Below are positions 15,707-23,554 of a DNA stretch of 41,011 bases, piece by piece. Each line of letters starts with the position of its first letter. Position 1 is the stretch's first letter. The DNA is from Eggerthellales bacterium (lineage in GTDB: Bacteria > Actinomycetota > Coriobacteriia > Coriobacteriales > Eggerthellaceae): the NCBI GenBank assembly GCA_029225085.1, contig JAQXVU010000034.1, positions 1 through 41,011 on the forward strand. Reading direction: 5' to 3'. The position numbers were made by a program, and so were the translations under genes. The notes beneath the pieces were generated by a model, which worked only from the letters and a program-made list of their open reading frames with translations, made no database searches and was not told the origin of the DNA.

Positions 15707-16513
15707 ATGTCTGAGACTATGGTGACGGCTGGGGAAGCCTGCCAGGAGCGGGTGGCTCTGCAGGTGACGGACGCTGAGAAGGTGTTTGGCGGGAAGGGCG
15801 TGACCACCACGGCCCTGAATGGCCTGAGCCTCACGGTTCCCGAGGGGGAGTTCGTGGCGGTGATGGGCCCTTCCGGCTCGGGAAAGTCGACGCTGCTGAA
15901 CTGTATCGCCACCATTGAGAAGCTGACGGCGGGTTCCATCGTGGTGGGAGGCAAAGAGGTAACGTCGCTGAAGGGACGGGCCCTGACCCGATTCCGACGC
16001 GACGAGCTGGGCTTCATCTTCCAGGATTCCAACTTGCTCGATACCCTCACCGGTTCCGAGAACATTGCCCTGGCCCTGAGCGTGAAGGGCGTGAATGCCC
16101 GAGAGATTCCTGCCCTGGTGGGCAAGGCGGCCCAGGAGCTGGGTGTGCGCGACGTGCTAGAGAAGTTCCCCTCCCAGATGTCCGGAGGCCAGCGGCAGAG
16201 GGTCGCCGCAGCACGTGCCCTGGTGACAGATCCCACCCTCATTTTGGCTGATGAGCCCACGGGTGCTCTCGATTCCCGCAACGCTCGCATCATGATGGAT
16301 TGCCTGACGAGCATGAATGAGACTCGGGGCGTCACCATCGTCATGGTGACCCATGACGCCTTTGCCGCCTCCTTCGCCCACCGCGTGGTGTTCATGCGCG
16401 ATGGCGCGATCTTCAACGAGGTTCGTCGTGGCGAGGCGACTCGCACTGAGATGTTCGATCGCATTATGCGAGTGCAGGCGTTCCTGGGTGGGGAGGCCCG
16501 TCATGACGCTTAA
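15707..16513 (+). CDS. ABC transporter ATP-binding protein, BceA-like
   Basis: 268 residues. Walker A GPSGSGKST (54-62), signature MSGGQRQRV and Walker B LILADEPTGALD are all intact, with the MacB/LolD-type layout. The gap after the kinase is 82 bases and contains an AGAGAGGAGCAG ribosome binding site. The last 11 bases overlap the permease gene, so both are made together. It powers the downstream FtsX-type permease to free or remove peptide antibiotics from their cell-wall targets. Confidence 0.94.
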   Translation: MSETMVTAGEACQERVALQVTDAEKVFGGKGVTTTALNGLSLTVPEGEFVAVMGPSGSGKSTLLNCIATIEKLTAGSIVVGGKEVTSLKGRALTRFRRDELGFIFQDSNLLDTLTGSENIALALSVKGVNAREIPALVGKAAQELGVRDVLEKFPSQMSGGQRQRVAAARALVTDPTLILADEPTGALDSRNARIMMDCLTSMNETRGVTIVMVTHDAFAASFAHRVVFMRDGAIFNEVRRGEATRTEMFDRIMRVQAFLGGEARHDA

Positions 16514-18647
16514 GCTGGCTTGGCGCAACGTGCGTCGCAGTGCCAGGGATTACGGGATCTACTTCCTGACTCTGACCCTTGCGGTGGCCATGTTCTACGC
16601 CTTTAACTCCATTTCCGAGCAGGCGGTGCTCTTCGACGGCATGTCCCAGGCCAGTGAGCGCATGCTCGGGCTCATGAACTACATGATGGGCCTGTTCTCC
16701 GGCGCCATCGCCTTCGTTCTTGCTTTCCTGGTGGTGTATGCGAACCGCTTCTTGTTGAAGCGCCGCAAGCGGGAGTTCGGCATGTACCTGACCTTGGGTA
16801 TGGGAACCGGGCAGGTTGCGCGGATTCTTCTGTGCGAGATCGCCTTGGTAGGCGTTGCCTCGCTGGCGGTTGGCTTGGTGCTGGGCCTGGTAGTTGCTCA
16901 GGGCATGGCCTTCGTGACGGCGGCTCTTATGGATACCACCATGAGCTCCTACCAATTCATCATCTCAGGTCAGGCCATCCTTCTCACGTTGGCCTGCTTT
17001 GCCGGCATCTTCCTCTTGTCGGCCATGGTAGATGTCTTCTATGTGTCTCGTCGCAAGCTGGCCGACCTCATTAGCCAGCATGAAGGTTCCGAGGCCCCCT
17101 CTCTGCGCAACCCTTTGGTTTCCGGTGTGGTCTTCGTTTCGTCCGTGGTGGTTCTGGGCGTTGCCTATTGGCAGCTGAAACTGAATGGCCTGATCATGAT
17201 GGATGAGCACTTCACCATCGCCACGGTTCTCATGGTGATTGGCACCGTGGGCTTCTTCTGGTCCGTCTCCGGCTTCCTGCTGGCGTTCTTCGGCAAGTCG
17301 CGCACCATGCGGTTCAAGGGCCTCGCCACCTTCACGATGCGGCAGATCACCAGCAAGGTGAACACTGCCTTCGCCTCTATGTCGGTGGTTTGCGTCATGT
17401 TGTTCCTGGCCATCACCACTTTGTCCGGTGGCCTTGCCATGGTGAACCTGTTCGTGGGAAATCTGCAGGAGCAGACTCGTTATGACGCCACGTTGGCGTG
17501 CGGCGACGTGACGGCAAGTGCCAAGGGCGAGGATCCGCGCCAGGTCTTCAAGGAGATGTGGCCCGATTCCTATAGGAACGCCGAAGCCTATGACTACGAT
17601 GCTGTTGCCTTCCTGAAGGACAACTCTGATTGCTGGGATGAGGTGGTTCGCGACGCCGGCCAGATCGATTACTACCTGACTGCGGCCACCTATGGCGATA
17701 TCTTCAGCTCCGTTCCCGGTAGCGCGGACGGTGTGGAAGATCTGCTCGACGGTCAATGGGACACCCAGGTGAAGGTGATCCCGCTGAGCCAGTACAACAA
17801 GCTTCATGCTCTGTTGGGAGAGCCTACTATCGGTTTGGAAAAGGGGCAGTTCCTCATCAACAATCAGTTGTCAGGGCTCGACGGGGCCGTTTCGAAGCTG
17901 TGCCAGGGTGGTGCAACCTTGAAGGTGGCGGATGAGACGCTGACCTGCGCGGCAAAGAGCGATGCGTTCCCCATGCGCACCTCCGCCATGCTCGATGTGG
18001 TCATGGAACTGGTGGTACCCGATTCTGTTGTGGGGACCCTTAAGGCCAACGGCGCCATTCCCTCTGCCAGCTATCTAGATGTCATGTATCAGTCTGACAG
18101 GGCCTCGGGTGACGAGGGGCTGAGCACCTTGCTGGGCCAGGCCTTCGAGGGGCAGATAGATAGCTCGGGCATCCTCGAGAACGGTGCCTCTATCTGGCCG
18201 GCCTTCAACGTCTACACTGCCTCTGAAATGGTCGATCAGGCAACGGGCTTGCGCATGGTGATCACGTATCTGGCCATGTACATAGGTTTCATCCTGCTGC
18301 TGACCACGGCAACGGTCCTGGCGATTCAGCAGCTTTCCGAAGTCACCGACTCTCTGCCTCGCTACCGTAGGCTGTGGGATCTTGGCGTCGACGCTCGGGA
18401 TATCTTCCGATCTCTCAGGGCTCAGACCTGCGCCTACTTCTTCGCGCCGCTGGTGTTGGCGGCTTGCCATTCGGCTTGTGCCCTCTGGGTGCTGAACGAG
18501 GGCTTCGCTGCCGAGCTGGGCGTTGATATGACCGGTGCCGTGGCGATAGCCGCTGGTCTGCTGGTTTTGATCTACCTGGCGTTCCTGGCGGTTTCGTACC
18601 TGACCAGCAAGTCGATGGTGAAGCAGGAGCTTACGTCACGACGTTAA
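16503..18647 (+). CDS. FtsX-family ABC permease, BceB-like
   Basis: 714 residues from the ATG within the end of the ATPase gene; the longer frame upstream only duplicates ATPase sequence. One helix near the N-terminus (about 17-36) is followed by further helices to about residue 330. A large outside domain (roughly 330-570, with Asp/Tyr-rich sequence) comes next, then three final helices. Size and layout match BceB-type permeases, whose outside domain detects peptide antibiotics such as bacitracin or lantibiotics. The ligand here is unknown. A terminator follows. Confidence 0.9.
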   Translation: MTLKLAWRNVRRSARDYGIYFLTLTLAVAMFYAFNSISEQAVLFDGMSQASERMLGLMNYMMGLFSGAIAFVLAFLVVYANRFLLKRRKREFGMYLTLGMGTGQVARILLCEIALVGVASLAVGLVLGLVVAQGMAFVTAALMDTTMSSYQFIISGQAILLTLACFAGIFLLSAMVDVFYVSRRKLADLISQHEGSEAPSLRNPLVSGVVFVSSVVVLGVAYWQLKLNGLIMMDEHFTIATVLMVIGTVGFFWSVSGFLLAFFGKSRTMRFKGLATFTMRQITSKVNTAFASMSVVCVMLFLAITTLSGGLAMVNLFVGNLQEQTRYDATLACGDVTASAKGEDPRQVFKEMWPDSYRNAEAYDYDAVAFLKDNSDCWDEVVRDAGQIDYYLTAATYGDIFSSVPGSADGVEDLLDGQWDTQVKVIPLSQYNKLHALLGEPTIGLEKGQFLINNQLSGLDGAVSKLCQGGATLKVADETLTCAAKSDAFPMRTSAMLDVVMELVVPDSVVGTLKANGAIPSASYLDVMYQSDRASGDEGLSTLLGQAFEGQIDSSGILENGASIWPAFNVYTASEMVDQATGLRMVITYLAMYIGFILLLTTATVLAIQQLSEVTDSLPRYRRLWDLGVDARDIFRSLRAQTCAYFFAPLVLAACHSACALWVLNEGFAAELGVDMTGAVAIAAGLLVLIYLAFLAVSYLTSKSMVKQELTSRR

Positions 18648-18685
18648 GCCGTTCCTTGCAAAAAAATGCGCGTAAGCGTAACGAA

Positions 18686-18725
18686 AAGAGGCGCGTTCCG
18701 ATCTTCGGGCGCGCTTCTTTCTTTA
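18686..18725 (+). terminator. Rho-independent terminator of the Bce-type operon
   Basis: AAGAGGCGCG (18686-18695) pairs with CGCGCTTCTT (18710-18719, one G/T wobble), followed by TCTTTAA. It closes the operon before the convergent rsmJ gene. Confidence 0.7.
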
Positions 18726-18757
18726 ATGCGTAGAGCGTTGTGTCGTGCGAGGCGTTC

Positions 18758-19501
18758 CTAACGCGGTGGAAGGACGTACACGTCGAAGCGCACGGCCTTG
18801 CCGGTAAGCGAATAGCTGGGCTTGCGGTCGTTCAGGAACGGTCCCTTGGGAGGCCTCTTTACCACGATCTTGCGGGGATGGGCGTTGAGCGCAGCTTGCA
18901 ACAGGTCCTCTTCCTGATCGCAGGGGTCCTCGAGCTTTTGGATCATCTGCAGCTTCTTTTTCACCGATGCGCTCTTCCTGCGGGCAGGGAACATGGGGTC
19001 TAGAAGCACTACGTCAGGTCGTGGGTCCGATTCGGCGATTTCGCGCAGGGCCACAAGGCTGTCTTCCTGATGCAGCGTCATGCGGCTGACGATGAGGCTC
19101 AGGGCAGGGTCTGCACCGGCGCGAGCAAGGGCGTCAGCCAAGAGGGCGCCGACAATGGGGTTGCGCTCGTACAGGTCTACCTGAAAGCCCGCGGCGGCAA
19201 GGAGCAGGGAGTCTTCGCCAAGGCCCGCCGTGGCATCGAGAAGGCGCAGGGGACCTTCGGCCCCCTTTATCTTGGCGGCCTTCACGATGAGCTCGCTGTG
19301 GGCCTTGTCGCCCCTGATGCGGGGAACGAGGTGGGCGAAGTCACCTGCCAGGGATTGAGTCCCGTCGGTGAGGGTCAGGGCGCCATCGCAATATGCCAGC
19401 TGCAAGCCCCGTTGGTTCGCTAGGGTTTGTAGCTGGTCGTGTACGGCGGGCTCCTGTTCGCCTCTTGACGTGCTGAGTTCGTTCTCGGTTTGCATGGTCA
19501 T
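18758..19501 (-). CDS. rsmJ: 16S rRNA guanine methyltransferase, RsmJ-like
   Basis: 247 residues from the ATG at 19501; a second ATG two codons later is equally possible, and longer frames would run into fbp. Motifs: LLDATAGLGEDSLLLA (S-adenosylmethionine binding), DLYERNPIVGALL, DVVLLDPMFPARRKSASVKK (catalytic DPMFP) and KIVVKRPPKGP with GKAVRFDVYVLP at the end. All are RsmJ hallmarks; the enzyme methylates the N2 of a guanine near the 3' end of 16S rRNA. It follows fbp by 31 bases on the same strand and is probably co-transcribed. Confidence 0.88.
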   Translation of the reverse strand: MTMQTENELSTSRGEQEPAVHDQLQTLANQRGLQLAYCDGALTLTDGTQSLAGDFAHLVPRIRGDKAHSELIVKAAKIKGAEGPLRLLDATAGLGEDSLLLAAAGFQVDLYERNPIVGALLADALARAGADPALSLIVSRMTLHQEDSLVALREIAESDPRPDVVLLDPMFPARRKSASVKKKLQMIQKLEDPCDQEEDLLQAALNAHPRKIVVKRPPKGPFLNDRKPSYSLTGKAVRFDVYVLPPR

Positions 19502-19532
19502 GCTGCTCGGAATATGGTCTGGAAACGTTACG

Positions 19533-21203
19533 CTAGGCGTTCGCTGCGGCGACCTGCTCGAAGACGGGCAGGATATCGTTTTCACCCGCGATGGCCTCGG
19601 GGACGGAAGGCAGAGGTGTGAGGGGCGCCAAAGCCAGGCCTTCCTCGTCGGCCTTCAGGGCGAAGCCGGCGACACCAGTGGTCTTCTGGTAGGGCTCGGA
19701 CATGCCGCCATCTATAACGATGACCTTTCCACCGCACTTCAGAGGGTTCTCGCCGTCCTTCACCTTCACGGGCACGTGGCCACAGACGATGTGGGAAGTG
19801 TCGGGATCCATGCCGAAGTCGGTGAAGATGCCCTTAAGAACCTCCTCGTTCTCATACAGGGTGTAGAAGGGGTTCTTCACTTCCTTGCGGGCCGCCTTGT
19901 CGGTGATGAGGTATAGCTCGAGGGTTGCCATCTTGCTCTTGGCGAAGAGGGGAGAGCCCTCGCCAAGCCAGAGGTACCACAGCAGGTCGCGGCCCTTCTT
20001 GGCAGCTTCGGGGTCCGTAGCGCAGAAGGCGTCGCGAACGTGGGCGTCGACGGCGTCGAAGAGCGCCTTGCCAGAGAGGGTCTCGCCGAAGAGGTTCACC
20101 TCTTTCAGGCTGCCGTCAGCGTTCAGGGGCACGCAGGCGTGGAAGAGCAGGGTGTTGCCGACGATCTTGTACAGGCTGCCGCGATTCAGGAACACTTGCA
20201 TGTGATCCTGCAGGCGCTGACAGCTTGCGAAGGTTTCGCAGAGGCTGGCGATGACCTGCTCCTCTTCGGGAGTGAGGGCGTAGGGGTCTGCGGGATCGAT
20301 GGTGGGGAAGACCTTGTCGGTGAGCTCGTGTTCCACGCCATCAAGAGTCAGGGCGCCCTTCTCGTAGTCTATCTGGTGCAGAAGGTTGCGGGATTCCAGA
20401 CCGAAGGAGGGGTTGTCGGCGATATGGGTAGCTTCCACCTTAAACTGGATGATGGCCATGGCCTTCTGAATCTTCACGTTGCGGGTGAGCTCCTCCTCAG
20501 AGAAGCCGGGGTTTCCCTTCAGGCCGAAGGCCACGCAGGGGTCATCGGCGTAGGCGGAAAGAGCGAAGTCCGTCAGGGCTGAGAGATCCATGCCGTAGGT
20601 ATCTTCGAGGATAGAGAGGTTGCCGTAGCGGGCGCAGATGCGCACCACGTTGGCCACGCAGCCTCGCTGGCCAAGGGCGGCGCCCATCCAGACGATGTCG
20701 TGGTTGCCCCACTGAATGTCTACCTGGGGGTAGGTTGCCAGTACATCCATGATGCGATCGGGAGCAGGGCCGCGGTCGTAGATGTCGCCAACCACATGCA
20801 GGCGCTTAATGCTCAGGTACTGAATGGCCTGGGCGGCGGCGATGAGCTGGTCTGCATCTGAGGCGTCGGCGGGAAAGGCCTGGGTTGCCTGGTCGGGGGT
20901 TTTGCTGGCGTCGAAGTAGGCCAGTACGCTCATGACCTGGGGCAAAGCGCTTGTGAGCTGTGGGTTGTCGGCCAGCTTCTCTTCGGGGTAGTAGATCAGG
21001 GATGCCAGCTGGGCGCGATCGGCTTCTTCTGCATCAGCGAACAGCTCGTTGATGGCGCCGCGGATGGCACCGCATCCGTTTCGCAGGAGATGGGAGAAGG
21101 CCCGGTACTCACCATGTATGTCCGACAGGAACACTTCGGGGTGCGTGGGATGGCCGCAGCTCTCGGCGGTATCGGTGTATGCGTGGGCGGTTGCAGGGCT
21201 CAT
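19533..21203 (-). CDS. fbp: Fructose-1,6-bisphosphatase, class III
   Basis: 556 residues, somewhat shorter than the Bacillus enzyme because the N-terminus is trimmed. The start is preceded by AGGAGGTAGCC. Metal-binding phosphoesterase motifs are DIHGEY (28-33), GDIYDRGPAPDR and WGNHDI, followed by GHVPVKVKDGENP and DGGMS near the end. It removes phosphate from fructose 1,6-bisphosphate in gluconeogenesis. Class III enzymes are typical of Firmicutes and some anaerobic actinobacteria. It heads an operon with rsmJ and diverges from the methyltransferase leader region. Confidence 0.93.
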   Translation of the reverse strand: MSPATAHAYTDTAESCGHPTHPEVFLSDIHGEYRAFSHLLRNGCGAIRGAINELFADAEEADRAQLASLIYYPEEKLADNPQLTSALPQVMSVLAYFDASKTPDQATQAFPADASDADQLIAAAQAIQYLSIKRLHVVGDIYDRGPAPDRIMDVLATYPQVDIQWGNHDIVWMGAALGQRGCVANVVRICARYGNLSILEDTYGMDLSALTDFALSAYADDPCVAFGLKGNPGFSEEELTRNVKIQKAMAIIQFKVEATHIADNPSFGLESRNLLHQIDYEKGALTLDGVEHELTDKVFPTIDPADPYALTPEEEQVIASLCETFASCQRLQDHMQVFLNRGSLYKIVGNTLLFHACVPLNADGSLKEVNLFGETLSGKALFDAVDAHVRDAFCATDPEAAKKGRDLLWYLWLGEGSPLFAKSKMATLELYLITDKAARKEVKNPFYTLYENEEVLKGIFTDFGMDPDTSHIVCGHVPVKVKDGENPLKCGGKVIVIDGGMSEPYQKTTGVAGFALKADEEGLALAPLTPLPSVPEAIAGENDILPVFEQVAAANA

Positions 21204-21282
21204 GGCTACCTCCTGGTTCTACCGTTTCATAGGGTTCATTCTACCAGGGGAAAGCGGGGTAGGCGGTTCTTCACGAAGAGGG

Positions 21283-21288
21283 TATACT
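21283..21288 (+). promoter_or_regulatory. -10 box for the methyltransferase leader transcript
   Basis: TATACT is close to consensus and sits 32 bases before the small leader ATG, placing transcription start near 21295. No good -35 box is visible at the normal distance. Confidence 0.5.
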
Positions 21289-21319
21289 GGCAGAAGTTGC
21301 GAAGGATAGGCCTTTGCGC

Positions 21320-21385
21320 ATGAAGCATTCAAGGGGATGTCTTTTTGGTCATTGTTCTGTAAGGAACGCTAACCGCATAGCTTAG
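21320..21385 (+). CDS. Candidate 21-residue leader peptide
   Basis: An ATG frame of 21 codons ends in TAG and reads MKHSRGCLFGHCSVRNANRI then A. AAGGATAGG lies upstream at a slightly long distance (9 bases to the last G). Codons 12 to 17 (TGT TCT GTA AGG AAC GCT) form the 5' strands of two stems whose partners lie just before the methyltransferase start. A ribosome stalled or moving here would therefore open the structure. This matches known leader peptides of inducible resistance genes in layout, not in sequence. Short frames arise by chance, so it remains a candidate. Confidence 0.45.
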   Translation: MKHSRGCLFGHCSVRNANRIA

Positions 21386-21464
21386 AAGGAGCCACGTGAA
21401 GGTGGCTTAGATTTTTGCGGCCGCGTTCCCTTCCACATCATTAGTTGGAATCTTTTACAGAACA
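21353..21464 (+). ncRNA. Structured 5' leader of the methyltransferase mRNA
   Basis: TGTTCTGTAA (21353-21362) pairs perfectly with TTACAGAACA (21455-21464), directly before the ribosome binding site AGGAACA. Inside it, GGAACGC (21363-21369) pairs with GCGTTCC (21423-21429), CCGCA (21373-21377) with TGCGG (21416-21420), and AGCCAC with GTGGCT (21390-21407). A second arm TTCCA/TGGAA (21431-21450) completes a three-way junction. It does not match a riboswitch consensus I know. Control of translation start by the closing stem is inferred. Confidence 0.6.
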
Positions 21465-21473
21465 GGAACAACC

Positions 21474-22193
21474 ATGAATTTCCCAAAAGCAAACAGCTTC
21501 GATTCTTCCCTGGTGGCAAGCACTATCATGGGTCCTAATCCTCTGAAGATGTGCGAGGAGCTCCTCGTCGATGCCCCTGAGCCCGCTGGCTCCGTCGTGT
21601 GCGATCTTGCCTGCGGTTGCGGCATCACCAGCGTCATGCTGGCAAAGCACTTCGGATTCACCACCTATGCCGTCGACCTGTGGAATGAGGCCGAGACCAA
21701 CCAGGAGTTTTTCGCCAGTCAGGGCCTGACCACTGACCAGATCGTGGCGGTGAAGGCTGATGCCAGCCAGGGCCTGCCCTTTTCCGAGGGCTTCTTCGAC
21801 GCCGTGGTGTGCATAGACTCCTATAACTACTTCGGGCGCGACCCACGGTATCTGGGCGAGAAGCTGCTGCCCTACGTGAAGCGGGGCGGGTGCATCTACC
21901 TGGCCATCGCCGGCATGGTGCAGGACTGTCACGACGACCTGCCCGAATGCCTCACGGTGTCCTGGACTCCCGATCAGATGGACTACATGCATGACATGTC
22001 GTGGTGGAAGGCCATGTTCGATCAGACCCCCGAAGCCGAGGTGGTGAGCATGCATCCCATGAGCTGCACCCAGGAGTGCTGGGCCGATTGGGTGGAATGC
22101 GACAACGACTACGCCAGGGGCGATAAGCGGGCGGTCGAGGCCGGAGCGCTTGACTATCTGAACACCATCGCTGTTGTGCTCCGCCGTCGCTAA
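21474..22193 (+). CDS. Class I SAM-dependent methyltransferase
   Basis: 239 residues. MGPNPLKMCEELL (19-31) precedes the S-adenosylmethionine motif VCDLACGCGITS (about 42-53). Then come AVDLWNEAETN, VKADASQGLPFSEGFFDAVVCIDS, YNYFGRD and a C-terminal half with DCHDDLPECL and WADWVECDNDYA. I recognise this as a conserved family of unknown substrate found in Firmicutes and Coriobacteriia; it is not an Erm-type rRNA methylase. The ribosome binding site AGGAACA is moderate and sits at the foot of the leader stem. The gene is single, with its own promoter, leader and terminator, so inducible expression is likely. The substrate is not known. Confidence 0.85.
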   Translation: MNFPKANSFDSSLVASTIMGPNPLKMCEELLVDAPEPAGSVVCDLACGCGITSVMLAKHFGFTTYAVDLWNEAETNQEFFASQGLTTDQIVAVKADASQGLPFSEGFFDAVVCIDSYNYFGRDPRYLGEKLLPYVKRGGCIYLAIAGMVQDCHDDLPECLTVSWTPDQMDYMHDMSWWKAMFDQTPEAEVVSMHPMSCTQECWADWVECDNDYARGDKRAVEAGALDYLNTIAVVLRRR

Positions 22194-22295
22194 TTGTTGG
22201 TGCATGACAGCTCGATTCTCAGCCTTCGGGGCATCAGCTGCCGACATGCGTTGTCACTAACAGCTTTCTGCGTCGCTGCGAATCCCGCGTTGTGG

Positions 22296-22328
22296 GAAGG
22301 GGCTCGATTCTTCGAGCCCCTTCTATTC
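22296..22328 (+). terminator. Rho-independent terminator of the methyltransferase gene
   Basis: GAAGGGGCTCG (22296-22306) and CGAGCCCCTTC (22313-22323) form a perfect 11-bp stem, followed by TATTCT. Confidence 0.85.
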
Positions 22329-22340
22329 TGACCTGGGAAC

Positions 22341-22398
22341 TTGACGCATCTCTGACAATGGAAACCCCTTTGTAAAGCGACTTTGCAAAAACTTGACA
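22341..22398 (+). promoter_or_regulatory. Possible Pho-box-like repeats upstream of pit
   Basis: TTGACGCATCTCTGACA (22341-22357) has TGAC twice, 11 bases apart. On the other strand this reads GTCA-N7-GTCA, the spacing of enterobacterial Pho boxes. A related CTTGACATACCTCT lies at 22392-22405, sharing the CTTGAC core with the first. A -10 like TAGGAT is at 22430-22435 without a matching -35, consistent with an activated promoter. The encoded PhoP-like regulator is the obvious candidate; this is inference. Confidence 0.35.
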
Positions 22399-22474
22399 TA
22401 CCTCTTTCGGCGCTTTTGCCTGGGCTTTCTAGGATGTTCTCGTCAAAGAAGCATCACAAGGAAAGGGTTACGGT

Positions 22475-23524
22475 ATGGAAGTAACCATAGGGGCGGTCAT
22501 TGCAGCGATTGCGGCCAATCCTGTTTTGGGCCTCATCATCTTGCTGTGCCTGGGGGCAACCATCGTGAACGGCGCTACCGATGCGCCAAACGCTATCGCG
22601 ACGGTTGTGGGCACAAAGGCCATGCGTCCCACTCCTGCCATCATCATGGCAGCAATCTGCAACTTCATCGGGTTGGTGGCTATCACGGCAATTAGCACGG
22701 CGGTGGCCAGCACCATCTTCGGCATGGTCGATTTCGGCGGTGACAACCATGCCGCTCTGGTGGCACTAGCCGCAGCAATGGTGGCCATCATCGTCTGGGG
22801 AGTGGCGGCCTGGGCCTTCGGGATCCCCACCAGTCAGAGCCACTCCCTCATCGCTGGCATCACCGGCGCTGCCATCGCCCTGCAGGGCGGTCTGGCTGGT
22901 ATCAACCCCGACCAGTGGGTGAAGGTACTCTACGGTCTGGTCATCAGCACATGCCTGGGCTTCGGCTGTGGCTGGCTGTTCACCCGCCTCATCAAGATTC
23001 TCTGCGATGGTCTGAACAGGGCCAAGGCAAACCGCTTCTTCAAGTGGGCCCAGATTGCCGCTGGTGCAGGCGTCGCTGTTCTGCACGGCGCTCAGGACGG
23101 TCAGAAGTTCCTGTCCCTGTGCATGCTGGGCATCATGCTGGGCGTGTACGGATCCCCGGACATAGAAGGGTTCCCGTTCTGGATGGTGGTCCTGGTCAGC
23201 CTTGTCATGTCCCTGGGTACGGCCATAGGCGGTCGCAAGATCATCAAGTCCGTGGGCATGAACATGGTGAAGATGGAAATGCACCAGGGCTTCGCCGCTT
23301 GCCTGGCCGGCTGCTTCTGCATCGGTCTCGCTACCTTCACGGGCATGCCCGTTTCTACCACTCACACTAAGACCACGGCCATCATGGGCGTAGGCGCCGA
23401 GAAGCGCTTGCGAGCGGTTAAGTGGAATTTGGCCGGCACCATGGTGCTCACCTGGTTGCTGACATTCCCGGGATGCGGCCTTCTGGCTTTCGGCTTCACC
23501 CACCTATTCCTGTTGTTCATGTAA
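22475..23524 (+). CDS. pit: Inorganic phosphate transporter, Pit family
   Basis: 349 residues and about ten membrane segments. Two inverted halves each carry the family signature: NGATDAPNAIATVVGTKAM (about 29-50) and HGAQDGQKFL (about 205-215), the phosphate and cation binding loops. GIPTSQSHSLIAGITGAAIA and TGMPVSTTHTKTTAIMGVG are the other paired motifs. It imports phosphate, probably as a metal-phosphate complex, using the proton or sodium gradient. AAGGAAAGG precedes the ATG. It heads the phosphate cluster and is paired with the DUF47 protein 30 bases downstream. Confidence 0.94.
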   Translation: MEVTIGAVIAAIAANPVLGLIILLCLGATIVNGATDAPNAIATVVGTKAMRPTPAIIMAAICNFIGLVAITAISTAVASTIFGMVDFGGDNHAALVALAAAMVAIIVWGVAAWAFGIPTSQSHSLIAGITGAAIALQGGLAGINPDQWVKVLYGLVISTCLGFGCGWLFTRLIKILCDGLNRAKANRFFKWAQIAAGAGVAVLHGAQDGQKFLSLCMLGIMLGVYGSPDIEGFPFWMVVLVSLVMSLGTAIGGRKIIKSVGMNMVKMEMHQGFAACLAGCFCIGLATFTGMPVSTTHTKTTAIMGVGAEKRLRAVKWNLAGTMVLTWLLTFPGCGLLAFGFTHLFLLFM

Positions 23525-23554
23525 TGCGTATTCAGACCGAGAAGGGATGAGATC

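Noticed and set aside
21474-22193. An Erm-type rRNA methylase
   Set aside because: The attenuator-like leader suggested it, but the protein lacks Erm motifs (such as NxPY/F in motif IV) and carries the MGPNPLK and YNYFGRD marks of another family.
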